DNA of 64,000 nt from Palsa-513 sp050010595. GTDB lineage: Bacteria > Actinomycetota > Thermoleophilia > Solirubrobacterales > Solirubrobacteraceae. Below are positions 26,871 to 35,280 of this stretch, piece after piece. Below the pieces are notes generated by a model, which saw only the letters and a program-made list of their open reading frames with translations, had not been told where the DNA came from and ran no database searches. Location: NCBI GenBank assembly GCA_050010595.1, contig JBEKKS010000001.1:324301-388300 (forward strand), written 5' to 3'. Positions within the stretch are counted from its first letter, which is position 1. Every line of letters starts with the position of its first letter. The translations under genes were made by a program, and so were the position numbers.

Positions 26871-27784
26871 GCGTCGCGCTCGTTATCGTCAATTGGAACG
26901 GGCTCGGCGATACGCTCGCCTGTCTGGAGTCGCTGCGCGCCTCAACCCAGCCGGTCCATGCGATCGTCGTGGACAACGACTCCGCCGGCGATGATCTCGA
27001 GCGGCTGCGCGCCAGCGGGCTTGCGGGCGAGGTGATCGCCGCGGAGTCGAACCTCGGCTTCGCGGCCGGGAGCAACGCGGGTCTTGAGCGCGCGCTCGCA
27101 GGAGGGTTTGCGCTCGTCGGCGTGCTGAACAACGATACGGTGGTCGAGCCGGAGAGCATCGCGCGGCTCGCCGAGCACCTGCCGGAGGGCCGAGAGCGCG
27201 CGATCAGCCCCGACATCCGCTACTTCGACGAACCGGAACGCTCGTGGTTCGCCGGCGGCGTACTCGACCGCGGCTGGCCACGGCACCTTCAGCCATCGGA
27301 GCTCTCCGCCAGCAACGATCCGCTGCGCGACTGCGATTGTCTGAGCGGCTGCTGCATCGTGGCCAGGCGCGAGGTCTGGCAACGCGTCGGCCTCTTCGAT
27401 CCGCGCTATTTCCTGATCTTCGAGGACAGCGACTGGTCGATGCGGGCGCGGCGGGAGGGCGTCGAGCTCTGCGTCGCAACGGCGAGCGCGATCCGCCACA
27501 AGGTCTCGCGCACGATCTCGCGCGGTAGCGCTTCGCTGTTGAGCGACTTCTACTTCGCGCGCAATGGGCTGATCTTCGACGCGACCTACTGCCGCCGCTT
27601 CCTACCGAGCTTCCTGATGCGCTGGCTGATCCGCCCGAGCGCGTCAGCGCTGTTGCGGCGCCGGGCCCAGCCTGGTCTCGGGTTCCGCTGGCTCGGCGCG
27701 CTCGCGTTCCTGACGCGCAGGCACGGGCGCGCGCCCGCATGGCTCGAGCGGCTGGCCGCGCGGGCCGTCAGTGGCTCTCGCTAG
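26867..27784 (+). CDS. Glycosyltransferase family 2 (rhamnosyltransferase-like)
   Basis: A 305-residue protein from a TTG that overlaps the previous stop. The sequence VALVIVNWNGLGDTLACLESLR, VVDNDSAGDD, ESNLGFAAGSNAGLERAL, VLNNDTVVEP and SGCCIVARREVWQRVGLFDPRYFLIFEDSDWSMR is that of the WbbL/rhamnosyltransferase-like GT2 group. It probably adds a deoxyhexose to the repeat unit, though the donor is only inferred from the subgroup. It ends 17 bases inside the convergent acyltransferase gene. Confidence 0.9.
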   Translation: MSVALVIVNWNGLGDTLACLESLRASTQPVHAIVVDNDSAGDDLERLRASGLAGEVIAAESNLGFAAGSNAGLERALAGGFALVGVLNNDTVVEPESIARLAEHLPEGRERAISPDIRYFDEPERSWFAGGVLDRGWPRHLQPSELSASNDPLRDCDCLSGCCIVARREVWQRVGLFDPRYFLIFEDSDWSMRARREGVELCVATASAIRHKVSRTISRGSASLLSDFYFARNGLIFDATYCRRFLPSFLMRWLIRPSASALLRRRAQPGLGFRWLGALAFLTRRHGRAPAWLERLAARAVSGSR

Positions 27785-28334
27785 CGTCGATCTCGCGCAG
27801 CACCCGGGCAGGAATGCCGGCCGCGACGACGCGCGGCGGTAGCTCGCCGCGCACGACCGCGTTGGCGCCAACTACCGTGTTGTCGCCGATTCGCGCGCCG
27901 CGCAGCACCGTCACCTTGGTCGCGATCCACACGTCGGCGCCGATCAGTACCGGCTCGATCGACACCTGGCCGGATGACGGTGGAGGACCGACAGCGTGAT
28001 CGTGGTCACGGACCGAAACGAGCTCGGCAAGGTAAGTCCCCTCGCCGATCTCGAGCAGCGACTGCGCAGCGAGCGTGCAGCGGTGGCCGATGAACGAGCG
28101 TGGGCCGAGCCTGATAACGCCCGTGCCGTACACCGCGATCGTCGCGCCGTCGTCGATCTCGCAACCGGCGCCGAGGACGAGCCGCGCCTGCGAGTCGAGA
28201 AAGAGCCGCACCCCGGAGCCGACGCGAACGGCGGCGCCGACCTCGATGCCGGGGTGCAGCCAACGCCAGGTTTGCGCGCGCAGCCGCAGCGCGGTGCGGC
28301 GAAAGCGCAACCGGACGGCAAGCGGGCTCACCAT
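27768..28334 (-). CDS. Left-handed beta-helix acyltransferase (hexapeptide-repeat)
   Basis: About 188 residues from an ATG at 28334. Imperfect hexapeptide repeats run from GIEVGAAVRVGSGVRLFLDSQARLVLGAGCEI to VLIGADVWIATKVTVLRGARIGDNTVVGANAVV, ending GIPARVLREID, the signature of Maa/WbbJ/NodL-type O-acetyltransferases. The catalytic-loop histidine is in SVRDHDHAVG. It should O-acetylate a sugar of the polysaccharide using acetyl-CoA. It is the last gene of the minus-strand operon, 31 bases after the preceding GT4. The open frame upstream of the ATG is antisense-like and excluded. Confidence 0.9.
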   Translation of the reverse strand: MVSPLAVRLRFRRTALRLRAQTWRWLHPGIEVGAAVRVGSGVRLFLDSQARLVLGAGCEIDDGATIAVYGTGVIRLGPRSFIGHRCTLAAQSLLEIGEGTYLAELVSVRDHDHAVGPPPSSGQVSIEPVLIGADVWIATKVTVLRGARIGDNTVVGANAVVRGELPPRVVAAGIPARVLREIDASESH

Positions 28335-28365
28335 CACGCGACAACGTACTTGTAGCGGTGGATGC

Positions 28366-29454
28366 TCAGCAGGCGCGTGCGTAGAGTTCGTGGTAGGCCC
28401 CGGCGATGCGCTCCCAGCTGAGCTGCGCAGCGCGGTCCCGGCCCGCAACGGCCGGCGTCGGCTCGGCCAGCTCTGCCGCCATCGCGACCGCCAGCGCGTT
28501 CGCGTCGCGCGGATCGGCGGCGCGGCCGAGACCGCCCGCGGCCTCCACAAGGCCGGTGCCGGCGGCGTAGACGAGACCGCGGCCGGCCGCCAGCGCCTCG
28601 AGCGCGACGATCCCGAATGGCTCGATGCGGCTCGGTACGACCGCGACGCGCGAGGCCGCGAGCAGCTCGCGGACGCCATTGCGATCGAGCGGGCCGACGA
28701 ACTCGACGCCGCTGCGCGCGATCTTCCGCAGATGCTCTGTCTCGGCTCCCCCGCCCCCGATCAACAGGCGTGCGTCGCCGACGCTCTCGCGCAACCGGGC
28801 GAAGGCCTCGATCGCGAGGTCGAAGCCCTTCTGCGGGACGTGCCGGCCCCAGGCGCAAAGGATCGGCTCCCGCGGGACCGGATCGAGCAGCCACTCGGCG
28901 GGCCTGACGCCGTTCGGGATCACGGTCGCAGCGGCGAAGCCCGCCGCCACGGCCGCAGTGTGCTGCGCGGTCCAGGCAGAGCAGGCGCTCAACGCACTCG
29001 CGCGACGCGACGCGAGCCGCAGCACGAAGCGCAGGTAGGCACTGCGCTGGAAGATCGCGTCTGCGTCCATCAGCACTTCGCCCTGCGTGCTGACGACCAG
29101 CGGGATGCTGTGACGTCGCGCGAACAGCAGCAGGTGCGGCACCTGGCCGCTCACGCACTGCACGTGAATCAGCTCTGGCCGCGGCGCGATCGCATCGAGC
29201 GTTCGCTGCACCTCCCAGACGTTGCGTAGGTAGCGACCGGCGGCAAGCGCCCGCGCACGCGGTGCACCGAACTCGACCCGGCGCACATCGACCCCGGCCA
29301 AGCTCTCGCGCTCGGCAAGCTCGCGCGGATGGCGATGCGTGACCACCAGCACCTCGTCGCCGGCCGCCGCGAAGCTCAGCGCGAGCTGGTAGGTCGTCTC
29401 CTCCACGCCGCCGCGGTGAGGAAAGAACGCGCTGGGTGCGAGCCAGAGGCGCAT
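28366..29454 (-). CDS. Glycosyltransferase family 4
   Basis: A 362-residue GT-B enzyme. It begins MRLWLAPSAFFPHRGGVEETTYQLALSFAAAGDEVLVVT, with the GG acceptor loop. The C-terminal domain has PILCAWGRHVPQKGFDLAIEAFARL, LLIGGGGAETEHLRK and the EX7E motif EPFGIVALE. It is separated by one base from the upstream GT4 gene in the minus-strand operon. The role is addition of one sugar of the repeat unit on the cytoplasmic membrane face. Confidence 0.92.
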   Translation of the reverse strand: MRLWLAPSAFFPHRGGVEETTYQLALSFAAAGDEVLVVTHRHPRELAERESLAGVDVRRVEFGAPRARALAAGRYLRNVWEVQRTLDAIAPRPELIHVQCVSGQVPHLLLFARRHSIPLVVSTQGEVLMDADAIFQRSAYLRFVLRLASRRASALSACSAWTAQHTAAVAAGFAAATVIPNGVRPAEWLLDPVPREPILCAWGRHVPQKGFDLAIEAFARLRESVGDARLLIGGGGAETEHLRKIARSGVEFVGPLDRNGVRELLAASRVAVVPSRIEPFGIVALEALAAGRGLVYAAGTGLVEAAGGLGRAADPRDANALAVAMAAELAEPTPAVAGRDRAAQLSWERIAGAYHELYARAC

Positions 29455-29455
29455 C

Positions 29456-30496
29456 TCAGCGACGGATCAGGGCCACGTAGAGGTGCTCATAGGTCGCTGC
29501 GATCTCGGCGAGGTCGTAGCGGCGTGCCCGCTCTCGCCCAGCACGCGCGAGACGCGCGCGCTCCTCGCCGTCACCGAGCAAGTCGGCAAGCGCTTCGCCG
29601 AGCGCCGCCGGCTCGACGAGCAGGCCGTACCGGCCATGATCCGTGACCTCGACCGCACCGGGGTTCGGCGTCGCCACCACCGGGCAGCCAGCTGCCATCG
29701 CCTCGGCATAGGGAATCCCAAATCCCTCGTAGCTGCTCGGCAAGCAGAAGACCCAGGCGCTCGCATAGAGCTCAGCGAGCTGCTCGTCGGAGACCCGCCC
29801 GAGCACCTTCACGCTCTGCGCCGCCGGCGCGTCCGTGCTCACCATCCAGAGCTCGGCCGCGGGCTGGCGCGGCAGGACATCGCGCTCGAAGGATTCGACC
29901 AGCAGCTTGCCGCGCTTGCGATTGAGGTAGGTGCCGACGAACAGGATCGACGGCAGCGGCGAGCGCGCGACTGAGGGCATCGCCGTGATGGCGACGCCGT
30001 TTGGCACAACGCGCCGGATCCAGGGCATCCACTGGCGCGTGTTGTTCGACACGGCAACCGTCATGTCAGCTGCGAGCGTCGCAAGGATCTCGCTGCAGCC
30101 GAGCAGCAGCATGCGCAACCGGTTCCGCGCGCCGCGCACGAACCGGGCCTCGCTGAAACAGCTGCCGTGCATCGTGCGGATCCGCGGCGGTAGCCGCCGG
30201 CCCCACAGCCAGTAGTTGTCGCCGTGGGCGTGGATCACGTCGAACGCGTTCCAATCGACCCGGCGTAGATACCAGGCGAACTTGAACGTCCTGTTCGCGC
30301 CGCTCAGCGGGATCGTGTGCGTCTCGTAACGCGCGCCCTCGGTCGCGCCGCAGCCGCTGAAGACCGTCACGCTGTGGCCGCGGTCAACGAGCGCGTTCGC
30401 CAGGGCGTGCGCCTGGTAGCCGACCCCGATCTTGCTCCCGCTCGGCAGGTAGTAGGAGATCATGCCGATCCGCAGACCGGCAGCCTTGGTGCTCAT
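29456..30496 (-). CDS. Glycosyltransferase family 4
   Basis: About 346 residues from an ATG at 30496, chosen because it falls 4 bases after the ABC transporter stop and begins the family-typical RIGMISYYLPSGSKIGVGYQAHALANALVDRGHSVTVFS. The C-terminal half has ILFVGTYLNRKRGKLLVESF, VKVLGRVSDEQLAELYASAWVFCLPS, and the EX7E motif EGFGIPYAE followed by AMAAGCPVVATPNPGAVEV. It belongs to the minus-strand polysaccharide operon. Confidence 0.92.
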   Translation of the reverse strand: MSTKAAGLRIGMISYYLPSGSKIGVGYQAHALANALVDRGHSVTVFSGCGATEGARYETHTIPLSGANRTFKFAWYLRRVDWNAFDVIHAHGDNYWLWGRRLPPRIRTMHGSCFSEARFVRGARNRLRMLLLGCSEILATLAADMTVAVSNNTRQWMPWIRRVVPNGVAITAMPSVARSPLPSILFVGTYLNRKRGKLLVESFERDVLPRQPAAELWMVSTDAPAAQSVKVLGRVSDEQLAELYASAWVFCLPSSYEGFGIPYAEAMAAGCPVVATPNPGAVEVTDHGRYGLLVEPAALGEALADLLGDGEERARLARAGRERARRYDLAEIAATYEHLYVALIRR

Positions 30497-30500
30497 CGCC

Positions 30501-32243
30501 TCAGGACGCGTCGCTGCCGGCCGCGAATGCCAGCGCCGCACGGTAGTAGCCGTTGTGCGCGCGCAGGCTTGCAGCGGTGTCGAAGCCATTGAGGCGGCCG
30601 TCGAGGATCACCATGACACGGTCGCAGATGTCGAGCGTGGACATGCGGTGGGCGATCACGAACAGCGTCAGCTCATCCTTCAACGCGACGAGCGACTCCT
30701 GGAGCAGGCTCTCGGACCCTGGATCGAGCGCGCTCGTCGGCTCATCGAGCACCAGCACCGTCGGTCTTCCCGCGAGCGCACGCGCAATGCAGATGCGCTG
30801 TTGCTGGCCACCTGAGATCGCGTCGGCACGCGGCCCGATCACCGTCTCATAGCCATCCGCCCAATCAGCGATGTCGTGATCGATGCGTGCCAGCTGCGCT
30901 GCGCGCTCGATCTCGGGATCGCTCAGATCGCGGAAGTAGCGGATGTTGTCGGCAACCGACGCGTGGATCAGGCGCGGCTCCTGCGGCACGTATGAGACCT
31001 GCGCGTTCCAGTCCGCGCGACGGATCTCGCCGGCTGGGACGCCGTTGACCAGATAGCGGCCTGAGGTCGGCTCGCGCAGCAGGAGTAGAAGTTGCATCAG
31101 CGTGGACTTGCCGGCGCCCGACGGACCGACGATCCCGATCGCCTCTCCAGCATCAACGCTGAAGTTGAGGTCCTCGAGCACCGGCCGCCCGCTGACGTAT
31201 TCGAAGCCGACGTGCTCGAAGGCCAGTCGGTCGATCCGCTGCAAGCCTCGCGTACCAGCCGGCGGCGCGCTCTCCGCGTAGCGGCGCGTCGTGTCCTGCA
31301 CGCGGTCGATGAATGGCATCGCCTGGCGCAGGCCCTGGTAGGCGCCCTGGAGCGTCTGCATGTAGCTACCGGCTCTGATCAGGAGGAGCACGACCGCGCC
31401 GAGCGAAGCGACGTGGCCCTGGTGGGTTGCGAGCAGCACCGAGAGCATCCCGATCACGAGCATGTAGATAGCGCTCTGGTACACGTTCGGGACGATCCGC
31501 CCGAGCAACTGGACGCGAAAGTAGAAACGGCGTGCGGTGGCGATGAGCATGTTGAGCGCGCGCGTCTGCGCCTGGCCGACACCGAAGACCTGGATCTCCT
31601 GCGCCAGTCGTGTCGCCTGTCCAACGCCGCTTGCGTAGCTGATCTGTGCACCGGAAAGGTGGTGCGCCCAGCGCTGAATCAGCCGGTTGAGCGGCCGCAG
31701 TATCCCGAAGAGCACCACCGCGATCACGAGCACGGCAACTGCCGCCGTGGGATTGACGACGAGTGCTGAGGCGATCAGGATGATCAGCGTGAGCAGGGCC
31801 GAGATGAGCGCGCTCGCTGAAACTGCGGCGCTCGTGCCCTGGGAGATCTGATTCGTCATCAGCTCCTGCAGGTGACCTTCGCGGTCGCGTGCCTGCTCGG
31901 ACCACGACGCGGCCATGAATGCCGCGAAAAGCTCGCGCTGGAGCCTCGCTTGCACGTCGGCCGAAATGCGCGCCGGCAGCAGCGACATCGGGATCTGCAG
32001 CGCGGTCCGCACGAGCGCAAGCACAAAGCCCACGAACAGCAGCGTTCCGAGCGCCACGTTCAAGCTGAGCGGCCCAAAGCTCGCGTGGACATGGTGCGAG
32101 CCGTTGACGAGGGCGCCCGCCGCCTCGGCGATGATCGCGAGAATCGCCGCCTCGCAGAACCCGGTGAGCGCCGAGGCCACGATCAACGTCACAACGCTCG
32201 AGAGCCGGCCACCGAGAACGAGCCGGAGCTTGTGCAAGTTCAT
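30501..32243 (-). CDS. ABC exporter, fused permease-ATPase (candidate lipid-linked oligosaccharide flippase)
   Basis: A 580-residue half-transporter with about six N-terminal membrane helices and a C-terminal ATPase: Walker A GPSGAGKST (373-381), Q-loop VPQEPRL, signature SGGQQQR, Walker B VLVLDEP and the H-loop Ala-His-Arg. It is a type IV exporter of the MsbA/PglK/lasso-D group. It sits between glycosyltransferase genes with an ATGA overlap to the upstream GT, and no Wzx flippase is in the window, so a PglK-like flippase role is likely. It is a close paralog of the exporter at 46070 in the lasso cluster, so peptide export cannot be excluded. Confidence 0.87.
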   Translation of the reverse strand: MNLHKLRLVLGGRLSSVVTLIVASALTGFCEAAILAIIAEAAGALVNGSHHVHASFGPLSLNVALGTLLFVGFVLALVRTALQIPMSLLPARISADVQARLQRELFAAFMAASWSEQARDREGHLQELMTNQISQGTSAAVSASALISALLTLIILIASALVVNPTAAVAVLVIAVVLFGILRPLNRLIQRWAHHLSGAQISYASGVGQATRLAQEIQVFGVGQAQTRALNMLIATARRFYFRVQLLGRIVPNVYQSAIYMLVIGMLSVLLATHQGHVASLGAVVLLLIRAGSYMQTLQGAYQGLRQAMPFIDRVQDTTRRYAESAPPAGTRGLQRIDRLAFEHVGFEYVSGRPVLEDLNFSVDAGEAIGIVGPSGAGKSTLMQLLLLLREPTSGRYLVNGVPAGEIRRADWNAQVSYVPQEPRLIHASVADNIRYFRDLSDPEIERAAQLARIDHDIADWADGYETVIGPRADAISGGQQQRICIARALAGRPTVLVLDEPTSALDPGSESLLQESLVALKDELTLFVIAHRMSTLDICDRVMVILDGRLNGFDTAASLRAHNGYYRAALAFAAGSDAS

Positions 32244-33382
32244 CGCGCCTCGACGATCCGGGTCAGGACGGCGCCGAACCGCGCCGCGCGCTCGGCCCAG
32301 CTCGCGAGCTCGATCGCGCGCTCGTGCCGGGTAGGGCTCACCAGTGCGGCCTCGACTGTGGCGACGAACACCTCACGCTGCACTACATCGACAGCGCCCG
32401 CAAGCTCGCGGAAGCCGGCAACCGGCGTTGCGACGGTCGGCGTCGCGATGGCGAGTGACTCATGCGCCTTGATCGGGTCGAGGCTCTCCGTGAACGGGCT
32501 GACCAGATGCGGGACGATGACGACGTCTGCGTGCTGAAGGTAGGCCGGAGCGTCCCGATACGGACGGGGCCCTAGCAGCACGATGTTCGGCTCCTCGGCA
32601 AGCGCGGCACGGGCCGCGGGGCCGAGCGCATCGGGACCTACGAGGGCGACGGAGAGGTCGCGTCTCGCGCGCGCGAGCTCGATCACGAGCCCCACGTCGA
32701 TGCGGGCGTCGTGCAACGTGCCGAGGTACACGGCAACCGGCGCGGGCGGGAGGTCCGGCGGGCGAGGGCGCGTACGACGGAAGTGCGCGGCGTCAACCGC
32801 GTTCGGTATCAGCTCGACCTCGCGATTCCTACCACGGCTCGCAGCAAGCGCCGCCGAGCAGACGACGACCGCCTGCGCTCGCTCGAGTGCCAGCGTGTCG
32901 AGCTCCACGAGCCGTCTCAATTCGGCCGGATGGTCGCCCGCGAGCAACCAGTCGTCGGTGATGTCATAAACGGCCGGCCACCCGGTTGCGGCGATCAGCG
33001 GAGCGTACGTGACGTCGTTGATCCAGAGCACTGGCCGCTCGAAGCCCAGGCGCCTGGCGCCGCGCACGACGCTTCGCCTGAGCGACCGGTCGCTGAACTC
33101 GCCAAGCCGCCGCGGCAGCGGCTTAAGCGGGCGCAGCGCCTCGAGCCGCTGGTCGCCACGCACGTCACGTGAGCGCCCGAGCAGCGGGCGGCGGCGTGCC
33201 GCGAGGTCAAACAGGGGATCGGCGGCCGGCTCCACGAACAGGACGCGAAGTCGCGGATGCTCACGCATCAGCGCGTCGACGAGGAATTGGTTGCGCCGCC
33301 ACGTCTCGTCCCACGGCTCGAGCGAGCAGACGACGAGCTCGCGCAGGGTATCGATTGGAGCAGCAACCACTGTCGTGCTCAT
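32240..33382 (-). CDS. GT-B glycosyltransferase (group 1-like)
   Basis: A 380-residue protein with a GT-B layout: ELVVCSLEPWDETWRRNQFLVDALM at the start, PAVYDITDDWLLAGDHPAELRRLVELD in the first domain, then VAVYLGTLHDARIDVGLVIELAR, VVIVPHLVSPFTESLDPIKAHESLAIATPTVATPVAGF. The SLDPIK segment replaces the usual EX7E motif and is typical of a subgroup of GT4-like enzymes. It is coupled by overlaps at both ends (ATGA with the ABC exporter; 4 bases with the upstream GT4). It is a repeat-unit transferase of the minus operon. Confidence 0.85.
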   Translation of the reverse strand: MSTTVVAAPIDTLRELVVCSLEPWDETWRRNQFLVDALMREHPRLRVLFVEPAADPLFDLAARRRPLLGRSRDVRGDQRLEALRPLKPLPRRLGEFSDRSLRRSVVRGARRLGFERPVLWINDVTYAPLIAATGWPAVYDITDDWLLAGDHPAELRRLVELDTLALERAQAVVVCSAALAASRGRNREVELIPNAVDAAHFRRTRPRPPDLPPAPVAVYLGTLHDARIDVGLVIELARARRDLSVALVGPDALGPAARAALAEEPNIVLLGPRPYRDAPAYLQHADVVIVPHLVSPFTESLDPIKAHESLAIATPTVATPVAGFRELAGAVDVVQREVFVATVEAALVSPTRHERAIELASWAERAARFGAVLTRIVEAR

Positions 33383-34434
33383 GTCGGCCGCCTTGCGACG
33401 CCCCTGACGGGGTTGGACCGGGCCTCGAGCAAGCTGTCGTACTCCGCCAGCAAACGCTCGACGTGGCGATCGAGCGTAAAGCGCTCCTCCACCAAGCGGC
33501 GTCCCGCCGACGATAGGCGCTGGCGTTCCTCGTCGGCGAGCAGGAAGCGCAGCATGCTCGCCGCCGCCGACACATCGCCCGCGGGAAAGAGCGGCGCGTC
33601 GGCAAGCAAGCCGACCGTCTCGAGATGCCCCCCCGAGGCTGAGGCCACGACCGGGACGCCGGCCGCCATTGCATCCAGCACGGCGAGGCCGAGCCCTTCG
33701 GCGCGGGTCGGAGCGAGCAGGATGCCGGCCTCGCTCAGACTGCCGGCCGTGTCGTAGGTCCAGCCGCGGAATCTCACGCCTGAGACCTCCTCCTCCGCGA
33801 CCCAGCGCTCGAGCGCGTTACGCTCGGACCCATCGCCGAAGAGCTCGAGCGTCCAGCCCTCAGCCGCCAGGCCAGCGAGCTGCCAGGCGCGCAGGCCAGT
33901 CAGCGTGTCCTTTTCCGGTTCGAGCCGCTGGAGCATCACGACGGCGCGATTGACCGGACGCCAAAGGCACGCGGAGAGACGCACGCCCGGCTCGACTATT
34001 GCGCCCGGCGCTCGCTCGAGCCGGCCTGCCGCAAATCCGCTGATGGCGATCTCCCGTGCGACCCGCGATGCGATCAACGGCGCGGCGAGCCGGCCAAGAC
34101 GACTAGAGCCGCGCCGGGCGGCAAAATGGCGCGTCGCGACAATCGGCGAACGGTGGAAGGGCGTGGCGAGGATCGCGACGGTCTCGGCCGCTGTCATGTG
34201 GGCATGGCATACGTCGAAGCTACCCAGACGGCTCACCGACCAGACCGCCCGCGGGATCGTTGCTCCGGCCTCCAAGCGCGCGACGCCGGCAAGCTGAGCG
34301 CTCATCCGCACCTGGTCGCCGCCCACGACAGCTACTTCCCAACCGCGGGTCGCGCTGGCGCGCGCGATGTCGCTCACGTAGCGCTCCACGCCGGCAAACG
34401 CTCCTGTGGTCACTATGTGTAGCACGCGCGGCAT
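33379..34434 (-). CDS. Glycosyltransferase family 4
   Basis: A 351-residue GT-B enzyme. It starts MPRVLHIVTTGAFAGVERYVSDIARASATRGWEVAVVGG. The second domain has VVMLQRLEPEKDTLTGLRAWQLA, LELFGDGSERNALERWV and EGLGLAVLD, where the last Glu of EX7E is Asp, followed by AMAAGVPVVASASGGHLETV. The Asp substitution is conservative and the fold looks intact. It lies 3 bases downstream of the GT2 gene and overlaps the following GT gene by 4 bases. Confidence 0.88.
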   Translation of the reverse strand: MPRVLHIVTTGAFAGVERYVSDIARASATRGWEVAVVGGDQVRMSAQLAGVARLEAGATIPRAVWSVSRLGSFDVCHAHMTAAETVAILATPFHRSPIVATRHFAARRGSSRLGRLAAPLIASRVAREIAISGFAAGRLERAPGAIVEPGVRLSACLWRPVNRAVVMLQRLEPEKDTLTGLRAWQLAGLAAEGWTLELFGDGSERNALERWVAEEEVSGVRFRGWTYDTAGSLSEAGILLAPTRAEGLGLAVLDAMAAGVPVVASASGGHLETVGLLADAPLFPAGDVSAAASMLRFLLADEERQRLSSAGRRLVEERFTLDRHVERLLAEYDSLLEARSNPVRGVARRPT

Positions 34435-34437
34435 CCG

Positions 34438-35280
34438 TCAGACCTGCCTCGCCGCGACGCGACTCGGCCCGCGCAGGTAGAGCAGCGCGCGACGCGCAGC
34501 GCTCGCTCTACGCTCGCCGCGCAGGACAAGCATCCTCGCCGCCGCACCGGCGCAGGCAGCGACACGGTACAGGTACCACCCGGTACTGCCGTACCACTTG
34601 CGCATGTAGCTCTCGTGCGCGAGGTGGAAGAGCAGCTCGCGCCGGCGCGAGTCCTCACTCGTCGCACCGCCCGCGTGCTCGGCCTCGACGGTCGGGCACA
34701 GCGCCGAGCGCCAGCCGAGCTTGCTCGCCCGCAGCTGCCAGTCGACTTCCTCGGCGTAGAGGAAGAAGCGCTCGTCGAAGCCTCCGACGGCTTCGAGCGC
34801 CTCGCGCCGCAACAGGAGAACGGCGCCGATCACGAAGTGCCGCCTGGACGGTAGCGAGCCAATGCCGATTGCCTCGGCGCACATCCGCCAGGGCGACGGA
34901 AACGGCCACCAGACGCGTTCGGGCTTGCCGCCCGAGTCATGCAGCGACGGCGTAACAGCGGCGACCCGAGCGTTGTTCTCCTCGCGCAGCCAAGAGTGGA
35001 GCCGCCGCGCAGCATCAGGGGCAATCACGGCATCAGGATTGAGCAGCAGCACGTCGCTCGTCTGCGGGGTGGTCCGCAACGCGAGGTTTACGCCAGCGGC
35101 GAAACCCAGGTTCGCGCCAGGATCGACGTAGCGCGCGTCATGGCGTGCGACGATTGCTGCGATCTCGGCGGACGAGGAGTTGTCGACCACAACCGTCTCG
35201 ATCTCGCCGCGTAAGCCGCTGAGGCAACAGTCGAGCTCCGCGGGCGCGTTGTAGGCGACGATCACCACTTGCAGTTTCAC
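34438..35280 (-). CDS. Glycosyltransferase family 2 (rhamnosyltransferase-like)
   Basis: About 280 residues from a GTG at 35280, preceded by GGAGG at good distance and overlapping the ligase stop (GTGA). Motifs are LQVVIVAYNAPAELDCCLSGL, VVVDNSSS, GANLGFAAGVNLALR, LLLNPDAVI, FVIGAVLLLRREALEAVGGFDERFFLYAEEVDWQLR and HAGGATS. This is the WbbL-like GT2 group, and the enzyme most likely adds a rhamnose-type sugar. The much longer upstream open frame is antisense-like Arg-rich sequence and not part of the gene. Confidence 0.92.
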   Translation of the reverse strand: MKLQVVIVAYNAPAELDCCLSGLRGEIETVVVDNSSSAEIAAIVARHDARYVDPGANLGFAAGVNLALRTTPQTSDVLLLNPDAVIAPDAARRLHSWLREENNARVAAVTPSLHDSGGKPERVWWPFPSPWRMCAEAIGIGSLPSRRHFVIGAVLLLRREALEAVGGFDERFFLYAEEVDWQLRASKLGWRSALCPTVEAEHAGGATSEDSRRRELLFHLAHESYMRKWYGSTGWYLYRVAACAGAAARMLVLRGERRASAARRALLYLRGPSRVAARQV